Part shown: one piece after another, positions 22,338 through 32,055 of the stretch
How positions within the stretch are numbered: the first letter of the stretch is position 1
Layout of the letters: each line of letters begins with the position of its first letter
From: Pseudomonadota bacterium
Lineage (GTDB): Bacteria > Pseudomonadota > Gammaproteobacteria > Acidiferrobacterales > UBA6901
Length of the DNA: 64,000 nucleotides
Direction: 5' to 3'
Assembly (NCBI GenBank): GCA_027364845.1
Contig: DAHXOO010000009.1
Location: 1-64,000 of the forward strand
Made by a program: the position numbers and the translations under genes
Notes under the pieces: generated by a model
Databases searched by the model: none
The model's input: only the letters and a program-made list of their open reading frames with translations
Told to the model about the DNA's origin: nothing

Positions 22338-23630
22338 ATGAACCTGCAATCCAGTCCCCCTCTCATTGAACTGCGCAAGGTCTGCATGGACTTCGCCAAA
22401 CCTTCGGGCGAGCCGCTGCCGGTCCTGGCAGATATTGATCTAGCCTTGCACACCCGCGAGATCCTCGGTCTCCTGGGACGCTCTGGGGCCGGAAAGTCGA
22501 CTCTGCTGCGCATCGCTGCTGGACTGATACGGCCTACCTCCGGGCAGGTCTACCACCAGGCAGCGCCGCTTACAGGCCCCGCTGAAGGCATCGCGGTTGT
22601 ATTTCAAACGTTCGCGCTTTTCCCGTGGCTAACGGTCATCGAGAATGTCGAAGCAGGACTCGACGCGTTTGCCCTCCCCCGCCGCGAAGCGCGCGAGCGT
22701 GCCCAGTCTGCTATCGACCTCATCGGTCTCGACGGGTTCCAGGGAGCCTATCCGCGCGAGCTCTCGGGCGGAATGCGCCAACGTGTCGGCTTCGCCCGCG
22801 CGATCGTCACCGGTTCATCGGTGCTGCTCATGGACGAGCCATTTTCGGCACTCGACGTGCTGACAGCGGAGACATTGCGCACCGACTTCATCGATCTGTG
22901 GCTTGAGCGTGAGATCCCGACCACATCAGTGCTGCTCGTTACCCATAACATCGAAGAGGCTATCCTGATGTGCGACCGGATCGTGATTCTGTCCTCCAAT
23001 CCCGGGCGCGTGGCGGCCGAGATTCCGGTGGCCCTCCCGCATCCGCGCAACCGGATGGATGACGCATTCCGCGCCGTCGTCGATGATATATATGAGATCC
23101 TCACTTCCCGGGCAGTCGCCTCGCTCGCGGTGCCGGGCCAGTTGCACGGTGGGCTTGCACGGCCTTTGCCGCGCGCGTCCGTCAACCAGATGAGCGGCCT
23201 GGTTGAAACTCTGGCGGGCGCACCGTACGGCGGCCGTGCCGCCCTGGGCCAAATCGCCCGCGTGCTCAGGCTGGAGGTGGATGATCTGTTCCCCATCGCC
23301 GAAGCACTGCACATACTGGGGTTCGCCGAGCTCAGCGATGGCGCCTTTCGTCTCACCGCCGCCGGCCGCATGTTCGCCCACGGCGGAATCGAGGAGCGCA
23401 AGCGGCTGTTCAAGGAGCATCTGCTGGAGTTCGTGCCGCTAGCCGCGCATATCCGACGGGTCCTCGATGAGCGCGGGCGTCACCGCGCGCCGCGCGTGCG
23501 TTTCGAGTCCGAACTGGAAGATCATCTCACCCGCCGCGACGTGGAGAAAACCCTGCGGGTCGTCACCGGCTGGGGACGCTATGCCGAACTGTTCGGGTAC
23601 GATGACCAGGCGCAGCTGTTCCACATCTGA
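22338..23630 (+). CDS. ABC transporter ATP-binding protein with C-terminal AAA-associated domain
   Basis: [39 protein letters not shown]; ~150-aa C-terminal extension. ATG at 22338, internal to the track ORF. Confidence 0.88.
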   Translation: MNLQSSPPLIELRKVCMDFAKPSGEPLPVLADIDLALHTREILGLLGRSGAGKSTLLRIAAGLIRPTSGQVYHQAAPLTGPAEGIAVVFQTFALFPWLTVIENVEAGLDAFALPRREARERAQSAIDLIGLDGFQGAYPRELSGGMRQRVGFARAIVTGSSVLLMDEPFSALDVLTAETLRTDFIDLWLEREIPTTSVLLVTHNIEEAILMCDRIVILSSNPGRVAAEIPVALPHPRNRMDDAFRAVVDDIYEILTSRAVASLAVPGQLHGGLARPLPRASVNQMSGLVETLAGAPYGGRAALGQIARVLRLEVDDLFPIAEALHILGFAELSDGAFRLTAAGRMFAHGGIEERKRLFKEHLLEFVPLAAHIRRVLDERGRHRAPRVRFESELEDHLTRRDVEKTLRVVTGWGRYAELFGYDDQAQLFHI

Positions 23631-23700
23631 ATCGGGCGCCCTTGAGACACGGCGTTGTTTCCGGGTCCTCGGTCATCGCAAGACCTGCCGCAAGGTTGAG

Positions 23701-25107
23701 TTACCATAAAAAGAACTGCACTGCCCAGGCGGCCAGCGGCAAGGCAACGGCCAGCAGTGTCGCTGCGGCAGCGGCGGCACGATGCCTGGGGGCAAGCCGT
23801 ACAGCCAGCACTACGCTCCACAGGGCCACTGCCACCAGCAACGCGGTACGCGCCGCGTCGGCCCACGGCAGGCGCACGCCCTCGCCCGCAAGTTGCGAGC
23901 TGGTCAGAAAGCTCAGCCCGACGAAAAGACTGGCGCCGGCATAGGGAATGAGAACCTGGACAAACCGCTGCCAGGCAATCCCCGTGAGCGTTTCGATCAG
24001 CCGCATCCAGCCGACGATCCAGCTGCCGACGATGAGCGCCTCGGTGCCAATGTAGGCAAGAAGCATCGCGCCATCGAGCCAGCTGAACACATCGTCCGCC
24101 TGCGGATAATGGGTGAGGAGCCACCAGTGCCCGGGATCATGGAGTGGCCACATCACATTGTGTCCGATGAGCCATCCCGCCACGACCAACTTGGCGCTCA
24201 CGAACCACGGCGAGGCGCTCCACTGGAAGGCCCCCAGCGCGACTCCGAGCATACCAAAGACCAGCAGCCTTGCCGGCCACTTGGCGGCTTCCCGGATGTG
24301 TGACTGGGAATCCTCAGTGCCCGTCTTAAAGATTTCCACGCCGGGTGGGCGCCAGGCAAGCGCTACTGCGTCACGCTCTCCCGCGCAACGCCCGCACATG
24401 TGACAGGCAGAGGAGCCGTCGAGCCGGCGAATGTTGATCAGCGGCGCACAGTTGACCGAATGTGCCCGGCTCGTGCGATGCCCGACCGGGGCCGCATCCC
24501 ACGCGCTTTGATCGGTACGAAAATGAAGCGGGGAAACCTTTGCGAGGAGCGCAAATACCCCGGATACCGGACACAGGTGCCGGCACCACACGCGTTTGCC
24601 ACGCCCATACAACAGTCCGACCACCATGGCGGCGGCGGTCGAGCCTCCCAGAATCAGAAGTGCCGGTTTCGGGTAATCGTAGACACTCGTCATCTGGCCA
24701 AAAACTGTCGTGCCGAGAAAGGCGACAAAGGGCCAGCCGCCCCATTTCATCCAGCGCGGGATACCGCGTCCGGCACCGTAGCGCGAAACCCACTCACTGA
24801 GCGCGCCCTCGGGGCAGAACACGCCGCACCATACCCGTCCCAGAACCATGATCGAAAGAATGACGAACGGCCACCAGATACCCCAGAAGATGAACCGCGC
24901 AAGACGCGTGAGACTGCCCCAAAGGTGAGCGTCTGCGGCCGGAAGCGGCAGAAAAGCCGGCACCGCCACCAGAACTACATAGAAAAGCACCACCGTCCAC
25001 TGCACCGCCTGGATCGCTACGCGGTGACACCTCATCGCCAGACCCAGCCGTTCTATCCTTCCGCCGGCCAGACGCGCTGGCACGGCCCGCTCGACGGTAA
25101 CGCTCAT
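23701..25107 (-). CDS. membrane polyferredoxin-like 4Fe-4S protein (FtrD/NosR-C-like)
   Basis: WCGVFCPEGALSEW, WCRHLCPVSGVFALL and CHMCGRC Cys motifs in a multi-TM protein; next to a P19-like gene. Confidence 0.75.
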   Translation of the reverse strand: MSVTVERAVPARLAGGRIERLGLAMRCHRVAIQAVQWTVVLFYVVLVAVPAFLPLPAADAHLWGSLTRLARFIFWGIWWPFVILSIMVLGRVWCGVFCPEGALSEWVSRYGAGRGIPRWMKWGGWPFVAFLGTTVFGQMTSVYDYPKPALLILGGSTAAAMVVGLLYGRGKRVWCRHLCPVSGVFALLAKVSPLHFRTDQSAWDAAPVGHRTSRAHSVNCAPLINIRRLDGSSACHMCGRCAGERDAVALAWRPPGVEIFKTGTEDSQSHIREAAKWPARLLVFGMLGVALGAFQWSASPWFVSAKLVVAGWLIGHNVMWPLHDPGHWWLLTHYPQADDVFSWLDGAMLLAYIGTEALIVGSWIVGWMRLIETLTGIAWQRFVQVLIPYAGASLFVGLSFLTSSQLAGEGVRLPWADAARTALLVAVALWSVVLAVRLAPRHRAAAAAATLLAVALPLAAWAVQFFLW

Positions 25108-25154
25108 AGCCTCAGACACCGAGGGACGGCTGCCGCGCGGCACCACGGCACACG

Positions 25155-25712
25155 TCAGTAGCCACCTTTCTTCCCGATGCCCGCATAGACAAATTCAAAC
25201 TCGACGCTGAAAGGTTTGAACCACGGATGCACGCCCGTGAGACGGTCGGTGTGGCGCCCGAAATTGTGGCCGTAGGGGTTGCCCGGCGCATCCGGCGGAT
25301 AGATGGTATAGACCACGCGGTATCTACCGGGGCCATCAAGCTTGATGTTGTCGCCATAATGGGGACCATCATTGGCCACCATCGGCATGAACTCACCCGC
25401 GGCGGTCCATCTGCTGCCGGTCTTGCTCAATCGGTAGCGCACGAGCAGCGCTGGAATCCAGGAACCCCTGGGAAAGCCATTGGGGTCGTTTGCAAGTGCG
25501 TGGATATCGGCTTCCATGTGCACATCGGACTCGCTGGCAGGACGCATCATCGCCGCGGGCTCCATCGTGACCGGCTGCAGGTAGACGGAACCAATCTTCA
25601 TCCCGTCGCGATCCTGGGGGGTGCCCATCGGATACTCCAGGGCCAAGGCGGATTGTGCGCCGGCGATCCATGCCGCCACGGCGAGCGGAACCAAGACATT
25701 GCGGTATTTCAT
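25155..25712 (-). CDS. periplasmic iron-transport-associated protein, P19/Tp34/FetP family
   Basis: Signal peptide MKYRNVLVPLAVAAWIAGAQSALA, EYPMGTPQDRDGMKIGSVYLQPVTMEP, HMEADIHALANDPNGF, GPHYGDNIKLDGPG, HTDRLTGV. Confidence 0.85.
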   Translation of the reverse strand: MKYRNVLVPLAVAAWIAGAQSALALEYPMGTPQDRDGMKIGSVYLQPVTMEPAAMMRPASESDVHMEADIHALANDPNGFPRGSWIPALLVRYRLSKTGSRWTAAGEFMPMVANDGPHYGDNIKLDGPGRYRVVYTIYPPDAPGNPYGHNFGRHTDRLTGVHPWFKPFSVEFEFVYAGIGKKGGY

Positions 25713-26177
25713 CGGAAGTTCTCCTTCAATTGGATTCGAGCGGACAGGCCGAGCACGGGAACCCGGCAGCTGGCGTGTTCGCGCGCTGCTTCGGATCAGG
25801 ACCCTGGCGCGGCCCCTACACCGTTCCGACCGCAACTGACCCGCGCACTGTGCGCCAACGCCTGCTTCCGCCGCAGCGGACGCATTACGGGACGGCACGG
25901 GCTGTCGCAGATCATCGTGCATTTGCTAATAGTAACACGAATCATTCCTATTCGCGATATAATAATTTGACCCCCTTCGCAGACGCAGCGGCAGAATGGT
26001 TTCGGGACAGCAAGGCGATTGATCCCGACTGAGGACCAACGATCGGGCGACGGCATACCAAAACCACGGATGCCTGGGTTGCACTGTGCTTGAGGGATCA
26101 GAGTTCCCCGGTGGGTTCAGAGGCTGCGATCAGCCTCCGGAGCGGCCTCGGCCGTACGGTACAGCCAAGAATGAATG

Positions 26178-26651
26178 CTACAGCCGCTCGCGTTGGATAT
26201 GCTCGAGCAGACCGATCGCCGCCTCTTCGACCATGTCCAGGACACGGTCGAAGCCGCTTTCCCCACCGAAGTAAGGATCAGGCACTTCGCGCTCCGGACG
26301 TGCCGGCGCGAACTCCAAGAACAGTCGGATCTTTTGTTCCTGTCCCGGGGGGCTCAACGCCCGCAGATACTTCAAATTCTCGCGATCCATCGCGAGGATG
26401 AAGTCAAAGGACTCGATATCGCACCGCGTCGCCTGGCGGCCACGCAGTTCCGACAGATCGATGCCGCGACGCACTGCCGCTGCCTGGGCACGTGCGTCGG
26501 GCGCCTCGCCGATATGATACGCATGGGTACCGGCGGAATCGACCTCGATGATCTCCTCCAGCCCGTGCGCGCGCACGACCGCGCGAAAAACGCCTTCTGC
26601 CGTCGGCGAACGGCAGATATTCCCAAGACACACAAACAGCACCTTTACCAT
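26178..26651 (-). CDS. low-molecular-weight protein tyrosine phosphatase
   Basis: VKVLFVCLGNICRSPTAEGVF (CxxxxxRS), DPYFGGESGF. Confidence 0.93.
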   Translation of the reverse strand: MVKVLFVCLGNICRSPTAEGVFRAVVRAHGLEEIIEVDSAGTHAYHIGEAPDARAQAAAVRRGIDLSELRGRQATRCDIESFDFILAMDRENLKYLRALSPPGQEQKIRLFLEFAPARPEREVPDPYFGGESGFDRVLDMVEEAAIGLLEHIQRERL

Positions 26652-26748
26652 CGCTCTGCACCTGCATGTAGGATAACTTGCGGCGGGCCGCATCGAATCT
26701 GCCGCGCCATACGCTGCAGCTCAGCGTGCCCTGCATACCGGCTAGCGC

Positions 26749-27498
26749 TCATCCACCCTTCTCGAAAACCGCCCGTACTCTTTCCAGATCCTCCGCGGTA
26801 TCGACTCCGCCCGGTGGCCCCTCCGGTACCTCGCATACGGCGATACGCTCCCCGTTCCACAGCACGCGCAGCTGCTCGAGCGATTCGATGCGTTCCGGCG
26901 GACATGGCGGCCAGGCGGCATAGCGGCCGACAAACTCGGCCCGATAGGCGTAGATTCCGATGTGCCGCAGCGCGTCCGCGGGAAACTCGCCGACGCGCCC
27001 CGTCTGGTCACGCGGCCACGGGATCGGGGCACGGCTGAAATAGAGCGCAAACCCATTGCGGTCTGTAACCAGTTTGACGACATTCGGATCCTGGAAACTG
27101 CGGCGGTCATGGATCGCATGAGCGGCCGTCGCCATCGCCGCGAGTGGATGGGCGAGCAGCGTATCGGCCACCCGCCGGATCAGTGCCGGCGGCATGAGCG
27201 GCTCGTCGCCCTGCAGGTTGATCACGACCTCGTCAGCATCGAGCGCAAGGGTCGATACGGCTTCCGCAATACGGTCGGTTCCGGAGCGGTGATCGGCCGC
27301 GGTCATGCAGACTTCGCCTCCGAAGCCGCGTACTACGGCGCTGATGCGCGCATCGTCCGTGGCAACGATGACACGCTTGGCGCTGCTGGCACGGGCGCTG
27401 GCATAAACGCGCTCGATCATCGGTTTTCCGGCAAGATCTGCAAGCGGCTTGCCAGGCAGCCGAGTAGAGGCGAATCGGGCGGGGATGATGACGATCAT
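26749..27498 (-). CDS. kdsB: 3-deoxy-manno-octulosonate cytidylyltransferase
   Basis: MIVIIPARFASTRLPGKPLADLAGKPMIERVY; NLQGDEPLMP. Confidence 0.96.
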   Translation of the reverse strand: MIVIIPARFASTRLPGKPLADLAGKPMIERVYASARASSAKRVIVATDDARISAVVRGFGGEVCMTAADHRSGTDRIAEAVSTLALDADEVVINLQGDEPLMPPALIRRVADTLLAHPLAAMATAAHAIHDRRSFQDPNVVKLVTDRNGFALYFSRAPIPWPRDQTGRVGEFPADALRHIGIYAYRAEFVGRYAAWPPCPPERIESLEQLRVLWNGERIAVCEVPEGPPGGVDTAEDLERVRAVFEKGG

Positions 27499-27520
27499 GG
27501 CTCGGCTCGCACGACAGGCG

Positions 27521-27700
27521 CTAAAGCGCCTCTTCCTCGGGAATCTGACGGGCCTGGTCTTCCAGCATCACCGGGATATCGTCGCGGATCGGATAGGCGA
27601 GCCGGTCGGCCTTGCATATCAGCTCGGACCTGGCGCGGTCGTAACGTAGAGGTCCCTTGCATATGGGACAGACCAGTATATCCAGTAATTTCTTATCCAC
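27521..27700 (-). CDS. Trm112 family protein (YcaR-like, 59 aa; GTG start; absent from the ORF track)
   Basis: Own translation: (M)[58 protein letters not shown]; lpxK-ycaR-kdsB synteny. Confidence 0.93.
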   Translation of the reverse strand: MDKKLLDILVCPICKGPLRYDRARSELICKADRLAYPIRDDIPVMLEDQARQIPEEEAL

Positions 27701-28691
27701 CGCACTTCTCCTTCAGCAGGTCCAGAATCAGGGTGCCGAATCCGGGATCCGGGCAGGCTTCGACCTCCAGAAACCAGCAATCGGGACGGGCGAAGCGCTC
27801 ACATTTTACCGCATCTTTCTCGGTCATGATCACCGGTGCGGCGTCGCCGAAGCGCAAATCCTCCGGGTGAAAACGATTATGGTCCGGAAATGGGTGTTCT
27901 TGTACTTCCAGTCCAAGCCCGCGCAGCTTTGCAAAAAAGCGGTCGGGATTGCCAATTCCTGCCACGGCGTGCACCGCCATGCCCGTGAAATCGCGTATGG
28001 CGCGTGTCTCGCCGCTCGCCAGATTGCGCAGGCCGGTGCCGCACAGCTCCATGCTGTGTTCCCCTTCGCATGCCGTTCCCTGGGTAATGCGGACATCGGC
28101 GCGCTGCAGGCGCGAGACCGGCTCACGTAAGGGGCCAGCCGGCAAAAGCAACCCGTTGCCAAAGCGCCGCTGCCCGTCTATTACCACGATTTCCACATCG
28201 CGTGCGAGGCGTCGGTGCTGCAGCCCGTCATCGCTGATCACGACATCACAGCGATGCGCGGCGAGCAGGGCCTGTGCCGCCGCCACCCGGTCGGGGCCCA
28301 CCACTACAGGACAACCGGCGCGGCGCGCCAACACCACCGGTTCGTCGCCCACTTCGTCCGGATCGGAATCAAGCGCGAGCACGCGCGGCCATACGCGCGC
28401 GCGCCCGCCATAGCCGCGCGAAATGATTCCTGGCCGGAAGCCTGCACGCTGCAGAAACAGGCTCAGCCAGATCACCAACGGCGTCTTGCCGGTTCCTCCG
28501 ACCGTGATATTTCCCACCACGATCACAGGCACCGGGAGCCGCTGGCTTGCGAGCAGGTGCAGATCGTACAGCCGATTGCGCGCGCCTGAAATTAGCTGGT
28601 AGATCCAGCCCAAGGGCATGAGGAGCAGGATCAAGGACGACCTGCCCTGCCACTGTTCCTGGAGAAATTCCGCGGCGCGCCGGGTCACCAC
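27693..28691 (-). CDS. lpxK: tetraacyldisaccharide 4'-kinase
   Basis: [43 protein letters not shown]. Confidence 0.95.
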   Translation of the reverse strand: MVTRRAAEFLQEQWQGRSSLILLLMPLGWIYQLISGARNRLYDLHLLASQRLPVPVIVVGNITVGGTGKTPLVIWLSLFLQRAGFRPGIISRGYGGRARVWPRVLALDSDPDEVGDEPVVLARRAGCPVVVGPDRVAAAQALLAAHRCDVVISDDGLQHRRLARDVEIVVIDGQRRFGNGLLLPAGPLREPVSRLQRADVRITQGTACEGEHSMELCGTGLRNLASGETRAIRDFTGMAVHAVAGIGNPDRFFAKLRGLGLEVQEHPFPDHNRFHPEDLRFGDAAPVIMTEKDAVKCERFARPDCWFLEVEACPDPGFGTLILDLLKEKCGG

Positions 28692-29866
28692 TGGAAAACC
28701 CGCTTCAGTAGCTCACGGTTCACTTCACCGGCGCGCCGGCGCTCGCCCCAGAACAGGCGGCGCAGCGCATCGCCCCGCAAGCGTGCGCCGATCGGGTCCG
28801 CCCGCATCGCGTTCCAAAACTGCTCCAGCTGCGCAAACGCGAATACCTCTTCGAAAAGTCCGTCCGCCGGCCCGGAGGCGGTAGCGGCATCGAAGCGCCG
28901 CAACACTGCGGTACGATCGGCCACACTCATCGGACGACCTCCGGCCAGGGCCTGCCAGAATGTCCAGGCGTCGGGGTTGATCGCATGGATGGCGTCACTC
29001 GACGCAGCGACAGCGGGCAGCCAGCGGCTGTCATCGATCAGGACCGTACTTCCGGCGGCGAGCGGCGTGCGGTGCCAGGCACTGATGCGCAGCCACGCAG
29101 CGGGCGCTGCACCGGGGTGAGCGGTGCTGACCATTAGTATGCCACGGCGCCCAAGGCCCGAGCCTGACCACCATGCATCCACCTCCTGGAAGCGCTGCGG
29201 ACTGACGCCGATCAGACACCAGACCGCGAAATCGGCGCCACCGCACAATATCCCGCGTAAATTCGGATCTACCTGGGCCTCGACCAGAAGCGTTGTCAGG
29301 TCGACCTGAGGCGCGATGTACTCGGCACGCCCGCAGCGCTGCCATGCCTCGGCCTGATCGCGATCGGCCGGGTATACGGCCTGAAAGCGCCCGGCTGCTG
29401 CTGCCGTAGTGTGCAGCGCAACGCAGCGGACCGCCGCCGCTTCCAGAGCCGCGCTCAGATTGGGCGCGGGGTGGCGTGCGACCATGAGCACGCCCAGCGG
29501 CGCAAACGACCGCAGCGTGCGCCGGACGGCACGTGTCGCATCGCTTGGGCCATAGCCAAATCCGGTCTGCTCGAGACCGGCGAGTTCGCGATCCAGCAGC
29601 AGCGGATATTCGCGCTCAAAGGACAGCACCAGTCTCAGGTCGCGCCGGGTCTGACGCAGCGCGTGCAGCATCCCCGCGGCCAGGCGCACGCTCCCCTCCT
29701 CGTCCCCGGCTTCGACCCAGACCAGCCTTCCTCCGCCTGCCGGCGGGCGGAGATGGCCCCAGCGTGCGTTGGCGCGCGCATGATCTCCGCGCAGCCGGTC
29801 GCGCAGGCCATGCCACCATAACCACAGAGACCCGCTCCCATAGGCACGATCAGTGAGGGAGCTCAT
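28685..29866 (-). CDS. divergent GT30-like (KDO transferase-like) or hypothetical protein between lpxK and msbA
   Basis: Overall layout and the LVWVEAGDEEG.../GVLMVARHPAPNLSAALEAAAVRCVALHT segments resemble the N-terminal half of WaaA, but without clear catalytic motifs; lipid A/KDO gene context. Confidence 0.5.
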   Translation of the reverse strand: MSSLTDRAYGSGSLWLWWHGLRDRLRGDHARANARWGHLRPPAGGGRLVWVEAGDEEGSVRLAAGMLHALRQTRRDLRLVLSFEREYPLLLDRELAGLEQTGFGYGPSDATRAVRRTLRSFAPLGVLMVARHPAPNLSAALEAAAVRCVALHTTAAAAGRFQAVYPADRDQAEAWQRCGRAEYIAPQVDLTTLLVEAQVDPNLRGILCGGADFAVWCLIGVSPQRFQEVDAWWSGSGLGRRGILMVSTAHPGAAPAAWLRISAWHRTPLAAGSTVLIDDSRWLPAVAASSDAIHAINPDAWTFWQALAGGRPMSVADRTAVLRRFDAATASGPADGLFEEVFAFAQLEQFWNAMRADPIGARLRGDALRRLFWGERRRAGEVNRELLKRVFQW

Positions 29867-31610
29867 TAAACTGGATACGGTACAGCCGGGCATAGATCCC
29901 GTTGCGTCCCAGCAACTCACGATGACTGCCGGATTCCATCACGTGGCCACCATCGAGCACCACGATGCGATCGGCGTTCTCGATAGTCGACAGGCGATGG
30001 GCGATCACCAGGGTCGTGCGATTCTGCATGAGCTGCTGCATTGCGTCGTGCACCAGGCGTTCGGACTCGGTGTCAAGCGCCGAGGTGGCCTCGTCGAGAA
30101 TGAGTACCGGCGCATTCTTGTACAGGGCACGGGCAATGGCGATACGCTGACGTTGCCCGCCGGACAGACGCACGCCACGCTCACCGACAACAGTATCGAG
30201 GCCCTCGGACATGCGCTTTGCAAACTCCAGAACATGCGCTGCCTTCGCCGATCTTTGGATTCGCGCCTCGTCGACTTCTCCATCGGAACCATAGGCGATG
30301 TTATTGCGGATGCTATCATCGAACAGCACCGTATCCTGACTCACCAAGGCGATATGGTGACGCAGATTGGCGAGGCGCAGCTCATTGATATTGACCCCGT
30401 CCATAAGGATTTCGCCAGAGTCCGCTGCATAGAAACGCGCCAGCAGATTCGCGGTCGTGGTCTTGCCACTTCCGGACGCACCCACCAGCGCCAGCGTAGT
30501 CCCAGGCTCGATGCGCAACGATACATTCTCCAACACCGGCGTCGGGGAGGCCGGGAAACTGAAGCTGACATGGCGGTACTCGACCTCGCCCTTGACGCTT
30601 GATAGCTCGCGCACACCCGGATCCGGCTCCGGCTCCTCGTCCATCATGGCAAATACGCTACCCGCCGCCGCGACTCCCGTCTGGACCACCTCGTTGACCT
30701 GGGTGAGGCGTTTGAGCGCCGGCATCATCAGCATCATGGCGGTAATATAGGACACGAATGTGCCCGCGTTCATGTGGCCGGCAGCGGCCTGCTGCATTGC
30801 CGCATAGATCGCGATCGCAATGCCTATGGCCGACAGCAACTCGACCAGTGGAACATTGAGCGCGGAGGTCGCGGCCTTTTTCATGACGTAGCGCTGGTTG
30901 CGGCCGTTGACCTGCTCAAACGCCGCTCTCTCGGAATCCTGGGCACAGAAGGTCTTGACCACCCTCTGGCCTTCGATCGCCTCCTGCACCACATGCGTGA
31001 TTTCACCCATGGACTGCTGGATCAGATGACTCGACCGGCGAAAGCGGCGGCTGATCTTGGTTACCACGAACGAGATGACCGGAGCCACGAGCAGCATGAT
31101 CAAGGTCAGGCGCCAACTGTAATAGATCATAAGGCCGATCAGTCCGAACAGCGACAGACTGTCCTTGACCACCGAGGACACCGCCTTGGTGGTGGCCGAC
31201 ATCACTTGTTCAACGTCGTAGATGACCTTGGATATCAGCAGACTCGAGGAGTTGTTGTCGTAGAACCGGCTCGGCAGATGCACCAGCCGCGTAAACATGT
31301 TGTTGCGCAGATGGAAGATGACCATACGCCCGATCCAGTTCATCGTGTAATTGGCCAGGAAACCGAAAATCCCGCGTGCCACGAAAATAGCCACGATGAG
31401 CGGCGGAATATAACGGATACTATGCGGGTCACTTTTCACGAACCCGCCATTGATCAGCGGCTTCATGAGCCACGCGAACCCGGTCTCGGTCGCAGAGGTG
31501 ACGGCCATGCTCACTACCGCCAGCGCGAACGGACCGCGGTAGGGCCACGCGTATCTCAGCAGTCTTCGGTATACGCTTGCACCCGAACCCGGCTCCTGCG
31601 TTGCGCTCAC
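29850..31610 (-). CDS. msbA: lipid A export ATP-binding/permease MsbA
   Basis: ABC exporter; VGASGSGKTTTANLLARFY, LSGGQRQRIAIARALYKNAPVLILDEATSALD. Confidence 0.95.
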   Translation of the reverse strand: MSATQEPGSGASVYRRLLRYAWPYRGPFALAVVSMAVTSATETGFAWLMKPLINGGFVKSDPHSIRYIPPLIVAIFVARGIFGFLANYTMNWIGRMVIFHLRNNMFTRLVHLPSRFYDNNSSSLLISKVIYDVEQVMSATTKAVSSVVKDSLSLFGLIGLMIYYSWRLTLIMLLVAPVISFVVTKISRRFRRSSHLIQQSMGEITHVVQEAIEGQRVVKTFCAQDSERAAFEQVNGRNQRYVMKKAATSALNVPLVELLSAIGIAIAIYAAMQQAAAGHMNAGTFVSYITAMMLMMPALKRLTQVNEVVQTGVAAAGSVFAMMDEEPEPDPGVRELSSVKGEVEYRHVSFSFPASPTPVLENVSLRIEPGTTLALVGASGSGKTTTANLLARFYAADSGEILMDGVNINELRLANLRHHIALVSQDTVLFDDSIRNNIAYGSDGEVDEARIQRSAKAAHVLEFAKRMSEGLDTVVGERGVRLSGGQRQRIAIARALYKNAPVLILDEATSALDTESERLVHDAMQQLMQNRTTLVIAHRLSTIENADRIVVLDGGHVMESGSHRELLGRNGIYARLYRIQFNELPH

Positions 31611-32032
31611 GGTGCTGAACCACCGGTGGCTTTCTGGGTGGCGAAGGCCAGATGAACGAACCCAAGCTGGCGAGCAACATCCATGACCTTGACCACCGCG
31701 CCATTGGGTGTCCGGCGATCCGCCTCGATGATCACCACTGGATTCTTCTGCGTACCTGCCGCCTCCGCCATGGCCTGCCGCAACACGCTCTCGCTGGTGT
31801 TGAGCAGCGCTTTACCGCCCACGAAGTACTGCCCGCCGGCATCGATCGCCACACGCAATGCCGGCTGCTGCGGTTTTGATTGTGTGTGCGCGCTCGGCAA
31901 TTGCAACCGCAGCTGCGCCTCGTGCGAGAAGCTGGTTGTCAACAGCAGGAAAATCAACGCCATCAGGAGCACGTCGATCAGGGGAATGAGATTGATCTCG
32001 GGCTCCTCGATCCGCTTCGGGCGAAATTGCAT
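31607..32032 (-). CDS. exbD: biopolymer transport protein ExbD
   Basis: EEPEINLIPLIDVLLMALIFLLLTTSF. Confidence 0.93.
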   Translation of the reverse strand: MQFRPKRIEEPEINLIPLIDVLLMALIFLLLTTSFSHEAQLRLQLPSAHTQSKPQQPALRVAIDAGGQYFVGGKALLNTSESVLRQAMAEAAGTQKNPVVIIEADRRTPNGAVVKVMDVARQLGFVHLAFATQKATGGSAP

Positions 32033-32055
32033 GGTTGCACCCCGCTCCGGCCCGG

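Noticed and set aside
25188-25205. AAATTCAAACT match to the right end of the acetyltransferase element
   Set aside because: Lies inside the P19 coding sequence and the match does not extend; likely coincidence.
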